Assembly: GCA_018267475.1 (NCBI GenBank)
Contig: JAFDYI010000017.1
Span: 1-64,000 of the forward strand
Source: Bacteroidota bacterium
GTDB taxonomy: Bacteria; Bacteroidota; Bacteroidia; B-17B0; Aurantibacillaceae
Reading direction: 5' to 3'
DNA: 64,000 nucleotides
The notes under the pieces were generated by a model that worked only from the letters and a program-made list of their open reading frames with translations, was not told where the DNA came from and searched no databases. The position numbers were made by a program, and so were the translations under genes. Below, in pieces: positions 57,365 to 64,000 of the stretch. Numbering within the stretch: the first letter of the stretch is position 1; every line of letters begins with the position of its first letter.

Positions 57365-58558
57365 TTACAAGCTTTGATAAAAAGAGTATAGTTTTTGAAT
57401 TAATGCGGTGTTTTCAAAATTTTGTTCTACAAAAATACGGGCTTCTTGTTGTATTTGTTTTCTTAATGGTTCCTCGCTTAGTAGTTGTATTACCGCATCA
57501 GCAAAAGCATCGGGGGTGTCGGCCAGCAAGCAATTTTTTTTATTTGTTACGGCAATGCCCTCGGCTCCCACAGAAGTAGAAACAATAGCATTGGCATAGG
57601 CCATTCCCTCTATCATTTTTATGCGCATACCACTTCCTGATAGCAGGGGCACTACCATTACGGTATAGCGGCTATACACGTTTTTTGCATGCGCTGCTTG
57701 GCCTACTACCACTACGCCCGGTTTAGTAAGCATTTTTATTTTTTCGCTCATGCCTTTTCCTATTATATGAAAAGTAGCATTTGGTATTTTTTGCACTACC
57801 TTATCCCACACTTGGTGTATAAACCAAAGCACAGCCTCTTCGTTAGGAAGCCAATCCATACTGCCAAAATGAAATATACTAAAAGGTATTTTTTCTACTT
57901 CATCGCGCTTGTATTGCTGCAACTGCAAACCGGTGGGCGATACGTGGCATGGTTTATGAATACCCCATTTTTGAAAATAAGCTGCATCAATTGCGGTTAT
58001 AGGCACTATGGCTTCTACCTGATTTAAAACTTGCAGTTCCAATTTTTTTAATCGTTTTGTTTGTAAACGCAAATATGTTTTTTTTAAAAAACCGCTTGTG
58101 TTTTCTATCATGCGCTCCCAAATAAGGTGTTCTACATTATGGGTGCGCACTACTATTTTGGCTTGACTGTATTTTTTAATAACAGGAATGTAGTTTCCTA
58201 AAAAAATACTTTCCAATTGAATTATATCAAAATTTTTTTCTTGAAGAAGTGCCTGTATTTTTTGCTCCATCTCTATAAAATAAAAACGAGATACAAAATA
58301 AGATTGAGAAGAAAACAGATTAAACAAAGCCCCTAAAAAAGAAGTGTCGGTATTTTTATAAACCGAAGTATAACGGCTTTTTTCTTTAAAGCTAGTTTCT
58401 ACTTCCGTATCGGGTTTAAAATGCTTTTTCGTGTTGATGCAAAGCAAGGTAAGTTCTACCCCATTATTTAGTAAGCCACAAGCCATATTGTAAACAGCAA
58501 TAGAGCTTCCATCGTTGGGCGGATAAGGGGGTTTATTGGTTATTTGCAGTATCCGCAT
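57365..58558 (-). CDS. GT4-type glycosyltransferase
   Basis: This 397-residue GT-B enzyme has an N-terminal MRILQITNKPPYPPNDGSSIAVYNMACGL and a C-terminal GT4 region (FHFGSMDWLPNEEAVLWFI, HIIGKGMSEKI, VVPLLSGSGMRIKMIEGMAYANAIVSTSVGAEGI). These are usual in surface polysaccharide or lipopolysaccharide core synthesis. It overlaps the LptF/LptG-type gene by 26 bp, which ties it to the export of lipopolysaccharide. Confidence 0.93.
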   Translation of the reverse strand: MRILQITNKPPYPPNDGSSIAVYNMACGLLNNGVELTLLCINTKKHFKPDTEVETSFKEKSRYTSVYKNTDTSFLGALFNLFSSQSYFVSRFYFIEMEQKIQALLQEKNFDIIQLESIFLGNYIPVIKKYSQAKIVVRTHNVEHLIWERMIENTSGFLKKTYLRLQTKRLKKLELQVLNQVEAIVPITAIDAAYFQKWGIHKPCHVSPTGLQLQQYKRDEVEKIPFSIFHFGSMDWLPNEEAVLWFIHQVWDKVVQKIPNATFHIIGKGMSEKIKMLTKPGVVVVGQAAHAKNVYSRYTVMVVPLLSGSGMRIKMIEGMAYANAIVSTSVGAEGIAVTNKKNCLLADTPDAFADAVIQLLSEEPLRKQIQQEARIFVEQNFENTALIQKLYSFYQSL

Positions 58559-59990
58559 TTTTTTTTCTTACTATTATTTTTTTAAAAAAATCAACATATA
58601 AAGCGGCATCAAATAGGGGGGAGTCGTTAGCTGCTTTTAAAGACAACCAAATGCCGATGGGTAAATATACCGAAGGAGCCATCCACATACCTATTACGTC
58701 ATTCATTTTATCTTCTTTCACCATTTTTTCGCAGGTAAAGGATATAACGTGATAAACAATAAACATAAAAACCGATATTACTACAGGCATACCAAAACCT
58801 CCTTTGCGGACAATAGCGCCCAGCGGGGCGCCCACAAAAAACAAAATAATGCAAGCACAGGCAATAGTAAATTTTTTATGCCATTCTACTGAAAAATTAG
58901 CTTGCCCCTTTATTTCATTAGTTTCTTCTTGTTCTTTGTTTGAAAGAAAGGAATCGGCATTACGAGTTAAATTCAAGGCACTTTCTATCATTTTTTTTCG
59001 GTCTTCTAAAGGCATTTTTTTAAGATAGGCTTCTAACGATATTTTAGGTGTTACGCCAAGCGAATCGTTGCGTTTTATTTGCGCCCAACTTTTTGCAAAA
59101 TAATATACTTGTACAAATTGCTTATACGTTTGCGAATAGGTTTCGGCTCGGTATTTAATAACGGTATCGGTATATTGACTGAGCAGGCGTATATTCATCA
59201 TTTCAGCATTGTTTTTAAACAAAGCTTCGTCGGTTTGTTGCATTTTTATCTGGCTAATATCTATTTTTATTTCTTGTTCTTTGAAGTGCATGATGCTGTT
59301 GGGGCGGGTTCGCTCTTCGCCGGCTTTATTTATAGGTTGTTCATAATGCGTGCCGTTATATAAAACAATGTTTAAAAACTTTTTATCGGGGGTGGTGGTA
59401 ATGGCACCGTCTTTGGCATACATTTGTACTACATTGCCTCTATTGGCCGTATGGTCGTATATCAATACATTATGAATGGTAATACCATCTTTTTCTTTGC
59501 TGCCAATACGAATGCTGTACCCATCTATTTGGTTGTAAAAAATACTTTCTTTTATGTTTATAGCGGGCTTAGAGCTGCGCACATCATGTAGCAAGCGACT
59601 GGCTTTTAGCTGAATATACGGCATGGTATAATTGCTGAATAGAAAACAAAAAACAGCCAAGCCAAAAATAAAAATCAAAATAGGGCGCATAATACGCAAT
59701 AATGATAAACCGGCCGATTTCATAGAAGCTAACTCGTAATTTTCGCCCAAATTACCAAAAGTCATAATAGACGAAAGCAATACAGCCAAGGGCATGGAAG
59801 GGGGTAAAAAAGTAATAAACATATAGCCAAACATCTTAATAAGGGTGATATTATCAACCCCTTTTCCGGCTATTTCGTCAATATAGGTAAAGATAAATAT
59901 CATAAAAAAAATGAACATACCTATAAAAAGAGTAGCCAAAAAAGGTGGAATGTATTTTTTTATAAGGTAGCTATGCAGGGTTTTTATCAT
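58533..59990 (-). CDS. LptF/LptG-family lipopolysaccharide export permease
   Basis: This 485-residue YjgP/YjgQ family protein has N-terminal helices (KYIPPFLATLFIGMFIFFMIFIFTYIDEIAG), a long periplasmic beta domain and C-terminal helices (VGAPLGAIVRKGGFGMPVVISVFMFIVYHVI). It forms the membrane part of the Lpt ATP-driven bridge that moves lipopolysaccharide to the outer membrane. The first gene of a three-gene minus-strand unit, it has a clean -7 element 14 nt upstream. I cannot say whether it is LptF or LptG. Confidence 0.93.
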   Translation of the reverse strand: MIKTLHSYLIKKYIPPFLATLFIGMFIFFMIFIFTYIDEIAGKGVDNITLIKMFGYMFITFLPPSMPLAVLLSSIMTFGNLGENYELASMKSAGLSLLRIMRPILIFIFGLAVFCFLFSNYTMPYIQLKASRLLHDVRSSKPAINIKESIFYNQIDGYSIRIGSKEKDGITIHNVLIYDHTANRGNVVQMYAKDGAITTTPDKKFLNIVLYNGTHYEQPINKAGEERTRPNSIMHFKEQEIKIDISQIKMQQTDEALFKNNAEMMNIRLLSQYTDTVIKYRAETYSQTYKQFVQVYYFAKSWAQIKRNDSLGVTPKISLEAYLKKMPLEDRKKMIESALNLTRNADSFLSNKEQEETNEIKGQANFSVEWHKKFTIACACIILFFVGAPLGAIVRKGGFGMPVVISVFMFIVYHVISFTCEKMVKEDKMNDVIGMWMAPSVYLPIGIWLSLKAANDSPLFDAALYVDFFKKIIVRKKNADTANNQ

Positions 59991-60004
59991 AATCTTTAGC
60001 TTTG

Positions 60005-60024
60005 CAAAGATATTATTATCTTTA
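60005..60024. promoter_or_regulatory. Divergent -7 pair between the lptF/G-type gene and a GT2 gene
   Basis: The inverted repeat CAAAGATA-ttat-TATCTTTA gives TATCTTTG on the minus strand (60005-60012), 14 nt before the permease ATG. It also gives TATCTTTA on the plus strand (60017-60024), 18 nt before the GT2 ATG. Confidence 0.6.
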
Positions 60025-60042
60025 CTGACTTGAAATTTTTAT

Positions 60043-60792
60043 ATGATTAACGGAAAAAAAGTAATAGTAGTGTTGCCGGCCTACAATGCGGCTAAAACAT
60101 TAAAGCGCACCTATGAGGAAATTCCTTTTGACATAGTAGATGACGTGGTGTTAGTAGATGATTTTAGCAAAGACAATACCAGCGATGTAGGCAAGCAAAT
60201 AGGCATTAAACACGTAATACGCCATGAAATAAATAAAGGCTACGGAGGCAATCAAAAAACATGCTATAACAAAGCTTTAGAGTTAGGCGCCGATATTGTT
60301 ATTATGCTGCACCCCGACTATCAATACACGCCTAAGCTTATTCCCTCTATGGTTTATATAATGGCTAACGATTTATATCCGGTAGTATTGGGTTCGCGCA
60401 TTTTAGGGAAGGGGGCTTTAAAGGGTGGAATGCCTTTTTATAAGTATGTGTTTAACCGTTTCCTTACCTTATCACAGAACATCTTAATCAATCAAAAACT
60501 ATCCGAATATCATACCGGATACCGGGCTTTTACTGCCGACGTGTTGCGCAGCATTAATTACGAGGCCAATAGCGATGATTTTGTTTTTGACAATCAAATG
60601 CTTTCGCAGATATTTTATGCCGGCTTTGATATTGCCGAAATTACATGCCCTACTAAGTATTTTGACGAAGCCTCTTCTATTAACTTTAGAAGAAGTATGA
60701 AATACGGCATGGGCGTACTGGGCACTTCATGGGTTCATTTTTTTAATAAAATAGGGCTCATGAAGTCAGAAATTTATAAAACTAAAAAATAA
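60043..60792 (+). CDS. GT2 glycosyltransferase, dolichyl-phosphate-mannose-synthase-like
   Basis: This 249-residue soluble GT2 enzyme contains VIVVLPAYNAAKTLKRTYEEI, VVLVDDFSKDNTSDVG, IVIMLHPDYQYTPKLIPSM and SEYHTGYRAFTADVL. The overall pattern is that of polyprenyl-phosphate sugar transferases without the C-terminal membrane anchors. It is monocistronic, in front of tRNA-Ala. Confidence 0.92.
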   Translation: MINGKKVIVVLPAYNAAKTLKRTYEEIPFDIVDDVVLVDDFSKDNTSDVGKQIGIKHVIRHEINKGYGGNQKTCYNKALELGADIVIMLHPDYQYTPKLIPSMVYIMANDLYPVVLGSRILGKGALKGGMPFYKYVFNRFLTLSQNILINQKLSEYHTGYRAFTADVLRSINYEANSDDFVFDNQMLSQIFYAGFDIAEITCPTKYFDEASSINFRRSMKYGMGVLGTSWVHFFNKIGLMKSEIYKTKK

Positions 60793-60807
60793 GAAAAGAA
60801 ATTTTAG

Positions 60808-60815
60808 TATCTTTG
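60808..60815 (+). promoter_or_regulatory. TATCTTTG -7 element of tRNA-Ala
   Basis: This exact consensus is 19 nt before the tRNA 5' end. Confidence 0.7.
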
Positions 60816-60833
60816 CGCGTTCTTTTAAAAAAA

Positions 60834-60908
<75 letters not shown>

Positions 60909-60917
60909 CTCCACAGA

Positions 60918-60950
60918 AAAGCTCCGAAATTATCGGGGCTTTCTTTTATT
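60918..60950 (+). terminator. Intrinsic terminator of tRNA-Ala
   Basis: A 10-bp stem AAAGCTCCGA/TCGGGGCTTT (one G-T pair) with a 5-nt loop is followed by CTTTTATT. It starts 10 nt after the tRNA. Confidence 0.85.
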
Positions 60951-61034
60951 ATGATGAGTCGAAGCTCTTTTTTACTCGGTTATTAAAGCCATGCCCCCCC
61001 TTCGCGAAAACGAGTTGAAAAAAAAGAGATTATT

Positions 61035-61943
61035 CTACCGTTTTAAACAACGAATCTTTTTTTCTAAAAAATTCATAAGCTCTTTGGGTAACAAGCCTAT
61101 TAGTGCTATAAGTGCAATAGCGTAAAACAAGCCCACATACAAAGTAAGAGCAAAAGCGATTTGGAGCAAGCCGGCAAATAGAATAAAAAGAAACCGAAAC
61201 AATCCATTCTGTAAAGGGATAAACAGTAAAACGGGAATTAGTATTTCTGCCCAGCGAACCCCAAAGCTTAAATACGGCAACAAAACAGTATGTGGTAATA
61301 ACATTTTGCCAAGGGGCAGCACCATTTGATCAAGGCTTAGAGCGTAATATATAGCGTTGCCATTTTCTGTCCACTCTGCCCCACTTTTTAAAATGCCGGT
61401 AAAAAAATACAAAGAAAAAAGCAACAACATATAACCACAAGTAGCTACTGAAAAAATTTCTTTTTTAGGCAGTTCTTTTTTCTTTTTACTATCCAAAGAA
61501 TAAAAAGAAGCCCAGGGCAAAAAAATACCCCAAAACAATAATAAGCGCAGTAAATCATCGCCGGCTTGCAGTATTAGCGTATTTCTATTTTGCAACGATA
61601 CTAAAAAAAGCCAGGCTAAAAAGGCGGTTATATTGGTTCGGTATCCTACCAGTAAAAGAAAGTATATACAAGCGCTAAGTGAAAAGATAAAAACAGCAAA
61701 GGGGTACGTATCGCTAATTTGAAAAAAAGAAAAATACCCAGGCTTCCAATACGATAGCTCTACACTAAAAGGAACGGATCCTTTTTGGGTGTAGTACTCG
61801 GTTAATGAAGCCGCTCTGTTTATCAAATCAAGCAGCAAAATACCCCCCACCCCTATGCGCATTAAGCTTAGCGCGCGCGCATCTAAAGCGTATCTTTGTT
61901 TTAACACAATAAAAAAACAATATAGCTTTCTTTTTACCCCCAT
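61035..61943 (-). CDS. HTTM domain membrane protein
   Basis: This 302-residue membrane protein has about seven helices and HTTM-type features (ARALSLMRIGVGGILLLDLINRAASLTEYYT, WKPGYFSFFQIS, LLLVGYRTNITAFLAWLFLVSLQNRNTLILQAGDDLLRLLLFWGIFLPW). The HTTM domain is named for its similarity to vitamin-K-dependent gamma-carboxylases, but bacterial members are mostly uncharacterised and this protein has no C-terminal lumenal domain. It begins 2 bp after the stop of the tsaC-type gene. Confidence 0.88.
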   Translation of the reverse strand: MGVKRKLYCFFIVLKQRYALDARALSLMRIGVGGILLLDLINRAASLTEYYTQKGSVPFSVELSYWKPGYFSFFQISDTYPFAVFIFSLSACIYFLLLVGYRTNITAFLAWLFLVSLQNRNTLILQAGDDLLRLLLFWGIFLPWASFYSLDSKKKKELPKKEIFSVATCGYMLLLFSLYFFTGILKSGAEWTENGNAIYYALSLDQMVLPLGKMLLPHTVLLPYLSFGVRWAEILIPVLLFIPLQNGLFRFLFILFAGLLQIAFALTLYVGLFYAIALIALIGLLPKELMNFLEKKIRCLKR

Positions 61944-61945
61944 AA

Positions 61946-62914
61946 TTATTTAGCTGCCGCTCGTTGCAAACGGTCGTTTATAGCGCGTCCCAAAAAGGAG
62001 TCTGGAAATTTTTCAGATACAATCACCTCTACATCGCTTTCATCAAAGTAGCGAAGGGCTGCAAACAAGCCGTGCGCCGCTTCTTTTATATTTTTTTTAG
62101 GCGATAAAATTTTTTCTACACTCGCATATTGGCCTCCGTATGATTGATAAAAAGAAATAATGCCTACTTTTTTATCCGCGTGCGTTTTTAAAAAAGAAGC
62201 TATATCGGCTATAAATAATGGTTTTTTTGGGGCATAGTGGCTTTTAATCATACCCGGAGCTTTTGGGTTAGATGAATTATTGGTTTGCACTTGTACCGGC
62301 CCTGCTACGCGCTCTATATCTTCAACAGCAAGTCCGCCTAACCGGTACACCACAAGGCCTTCGTCAAATCCTACAATAGTAGATTCAAGGCCTACCTCGC
62401 AAACACCTCCATCTAAAATGTACGCTACTTGATGCTGCAACTGAGCCCAAACGTGTTGCGGTTGTGTAGGGCTAATGTAGCCAAAGGGGTTGGCGCTGGG
62501 TGCGGCTAACGGAAAATCTATGCTTTTTAGTAATTGTAAAGTAAGTGCATGGTTCGGAATGCGTACGGCCACTTGAGGCAAGCCCGAAGTAATAACATCG
62601 GGAATGGTGTTTTTTTTGGGAAGTAACAAGGTAAGCGGCCCCGGCCAAAAAGCTTGTGCTAATTGCTGTGCCCACAAAGGAAAATCAAGCACCCATGCTT
62701 TTATTTTTTCAATACTGTTGCTATGAATAATTAAAGGATCGAAATAAGGACGGTTTTTGGCTTCAAAAATTTTTAACACGGCTTGTTCGTTCAAAGCATT
62801 GGCCGCTAAACCATATACCGTTTCGGTAGGAATAGCCACCAAACCACCCACCTGTAAGATTTGTTTGGCGTTTTCAATATCTATACCGATTTTAGGAGCC
62901 TTGTTGTGAGTCAT
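61946..62914 (-). CDS. L-threonylcarbamoyladenylate synthase (Sua5/YwlC type)
   Basis: This 322-residue enzyme makes threonylcarbamoyl-AMP for the t6A37 modification of ANN-decoding tRNAs. The N-terminal YrdC-like domain has GGLVAIPTETVYGLAANAL, IFEAKNRPYFDPLIIH, KNTIPDVITSGLPQVAVRIPNH, FPLAAPSANPFGYISPT and LESTIVGFD. The C-terminal Sua5 domain follows a linker with the usual APGMIKSHYAPKKPL. The only in-frame Met near the start is at 62914, so its ATG shares bases with the divergent ispE ATG. Confidence 0.93.
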   Translation of the reverse strand: MTHNKAPKIGIDIENAKQILQVGGLVAIPTETVYGLAANALNEQAVLKIFEAKNRPYFDPLIIHSNSIEKIKAWVLDFPLWAQQLAQAFWPGPLTLLLPKKNTIPDVITSGLPQVAVRIPNHALTLQLLKSIDFPLAAPSANPFGYISPTQPQHVWAQLQHQVAYILDGGVCEVGLESTIVGFDEGLVVYRLGGLAVEDIERVAGPVQVQTNNSSNPKAPGMIKSHYAPKKPLFIADIASFLKTHADKKVGIISFYQSYGGQYASVEKILSPKKNIKEAAHGLFAALRYFDESDVEVIVSEKFPDSFLGRAINDRLQRAAAK

Positions 62915-63749
62915 GATTTCATTTCCAAATGCAAAGATAAACCTTGGTTTGAATATTGTAGAAAAACGTGCGGACGGTTTTCACAATATAGAAACTGTTT
63001 TTTACCCCATTGCCTGGTGCGACGTTTTAGAAGCAGTAGAAAATACTCGTTTTTCTAAAGGAGAAGAAAAAGTACATCTTTCTTTGTCGGGCTTGGAGGT
63101 GGCAGGCAATTCGCAAGATAATTTGCTGATAAAGACCTATACCTTGTTAGACGAAATGTATTCATTACCTCCTCTTTTGATGCATATACACAAGGCCATA
63201 CCCATGGGGGCGGGCTTGGGCGGGGGCTCTGCCAACGCGGCTTTTTTTATAAAAATGATGAACGAAAAATTTTCTTTAAATATCGCAATACACCAACAAA
63301 AAAAAATAGCCGCACAGTTGGGGAGTGATTGCGCTTTTTTTATTGACAACAAGGCGGTTTTTGCTCAAAATACCGGTTCTGTTTTTTCTGAATCAGATGT
63401 ACGTTTAGCTCATTATTATGCCGTAGTCGTATATCCCAATGTGCACAGCAATACGGCAAAAGCGTATCAAAACTGTACACCTGCTGTGCCTACAAAAAGA
63501 ATACCTCATATTTTAAAACAAGATAGCGGCACGTGGAAAAACGAATTAAATAACGATTTTGAATCCATACTTTTCGCCCAATATCCTCAAATAAAAAAAA
63601 CAAAAGAAACATTGTATTTGCATGGAGCTGTGTATGCGGCTATGAGTGGAAGTGGCAGCGCAGTGTTTGGGCTTTTTAAAAAAGAGGTAGATACAACGGC
63701 GTTAAACTTCGATTCGCAATACCTTGTTTGGCAAGGAAAATTATTTTAA
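62913..63749 (+). CDS. ispE: 4-diphosphocytidyl-2-C-methyl-D-erythritol kinase
   Basis: This 278-residue GHMP kinase of the non-mevalonate isoprenoid route starts MISFPNAKINLGLNIVEKRADGFHNIETVFYP, as in other Bacteroidota IspE. It has the ATP loop PMGAGLGGGSANAAFF, DCAFFID and the C-terminal MSGSGSAVFGLF. The start cannot be moved downstream without losing the conserved NAKINL motif. The start codon overlaps the opposite tsaC-type start by 2 bp. Confidence 0.95.
   Translation: MISFPNAKINLGLNIVEKRADGFHNIETVFYPIAWCDVLEAVENTRFSKGEEKVHLSLSGLEVAGNSQDNLLIKTYTLLDEMYSLPPLLMHIHKAIPMGAGLGGGSANAAFFIKMMNEKFSLNIAIHQQKKIAAQLGSDCAFFIDNKAVFAQNTGSVFSESDVRLAHYYAVVVYPNVHSNTAKAYQNCTPAVPTKRIPHILKQDSGTWKNELNNDFESILFAQYPQIKKTKETLYLHGAVYAAMSGSGSAVFGLFKKEVDTTALNFDSQYLVWQGKLF
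62932..62939 (-). promoter_or_regulatory. TATCTTTG -7 element for the tsaC-HTTM unit inside ispE
   Basis: This exact TAnnTTTG match on the minus strand lies 17 nt upstream of the tsaC-type ATG. It falls within the ispE codons for the conserved NAKIN motif. Confidence 0.6.
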
Positions 63750-63848
63750 AAAGAGGATTTTTCACCCTACTTTTTCTTGTTTTTATCTCTTTTTGCGCAT
63801 TCATTTTTATAAATAGATGCGCTAATTACAGCACTTTTATCATATTGA

Positions 63849-63877
63849 TTTTAAACTAATTATACTTTAGTTTAAAA
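63849..63877. repeat. Perfect 11-bp inverted repeat downstream of ispE
   Basis: TTTTAAACTAA (63849-63859) and TTAGTTTAAAA (63867-63877) are separated by 7 nt. It lies in the 251-bp tail of the window, which otherwise shows no gene. It could be an operator or an AT-rich terminator stem for a gene beyond the edge. Confidence 0.55.
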
Positions 63878-64000
63878 ATTACATGCATTATAAAATAAAT
63901 GCTTTGTTTTTCTAATTAGCCCTTAGCGCTTTAATTTTGTTAGGCTATGTGTAGATGTGTTCATAAATATAAAGCACAAAACAACGCCATGCCGCACTCT

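Overview
This window is an AT-rich chromosomal segment from a member of the Bacteroidota. Four things support that. The promoter -7 element TAnnTTTG stands upstream of about twenty genes. The start codons mostly follow A-rich leaders and lack Shine-Dalgarno motifs. The protein families are typical of the phylum: PorE-like OmpA proteins, GWxTD, DUF4286, DUF2480, DUF6132, the trifunctional MMPL exporter, and a TopA with GRFGP repeats in place of zinc fingers. Genus cannot be told from the sequence. There is no phage, insertion sequence, integron or CRISPR array. Gene density is high and no gap exceeds 300 bases.

Layout. 98-7090 (minus strand): an OafA-type acyltransferase, an acyl-CoA dehydrogenase, apt, mreD-mreC-mreB and purH. 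7311-10362 (plus): a PadR regulator with a PspC-domain membrane protein, then a secreted protein of unknown role. 10565-24164 (plus): a 15-gene, almost gapless operon of the aryl polyene / flexirubin type. It holds two acyl carrier proteins, two active ketosynthases, a chain-length-factor-like partner, an inactive ketosynthase-like protein, two complementary hotdog dehydratases, a thioesterase, an LpxL-like acyltransferase, a polysaccharide deacetylase, a LolA-like carrier, a lipoprotein, a GT2-DUF2062 glycosyltransferase and a giant MMPL-PlsC-methyltransferase fusion. Facing its end are a radical SAM/SPASM protein and a YfhO-type membrane protein (24167-27742).

27926-31586 (minus): an outer-membrane protein, lipA and an aldehyde dehydrogenase in one unit, and crcB. 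31825-37297: topA (plus), then a small membrane protein, trmD with a DUF2480 gene, and glyA (minus). 37384-45081 (minus): a PorE-like OmpA protein and a 1896-residue relative in which the OmpA domain is replaced by Asn/Thr/Gln heptad repeats, duplicated helical modules and three SPOR domains. 45264-53612: two uncharacterised genes, an aspartate kinase-DUF4286-rsmA run, a YdeI-family gene with a structured leader, purM, a four-gene rhodanese cluster under a Crp/Fnr regulator, and tRNA-Ser(UGA). 53690-63749: a GWxTD protein with glycosyltransferases, an LptF/LptG permease operon with two more glycosyltransferases, tRNA-Ala(GGC), an HTTM-domain protein with a Sua5/TsaC enzyme, and ispE.

How it fits together. 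The central operon reads as a complete chain-extension, dehydration, lipid-attachment and export line for a polyene lipid. It lacks a ketoreductase, any aromatic-starter enzyme and the DarA/DarB resorcinol-forming pair, so those must come from elsewhere or the product differs from a classical flexirubin. The most unusual structural points are the split catalytic residues of its two dehydratases, the 927-bp internal duplication in the giant SPOR protein, and several very compact divergent promoters. One of these lies inside the conserved NAKIN motif of ispE, where the ispE and tsaC start codons overlap.
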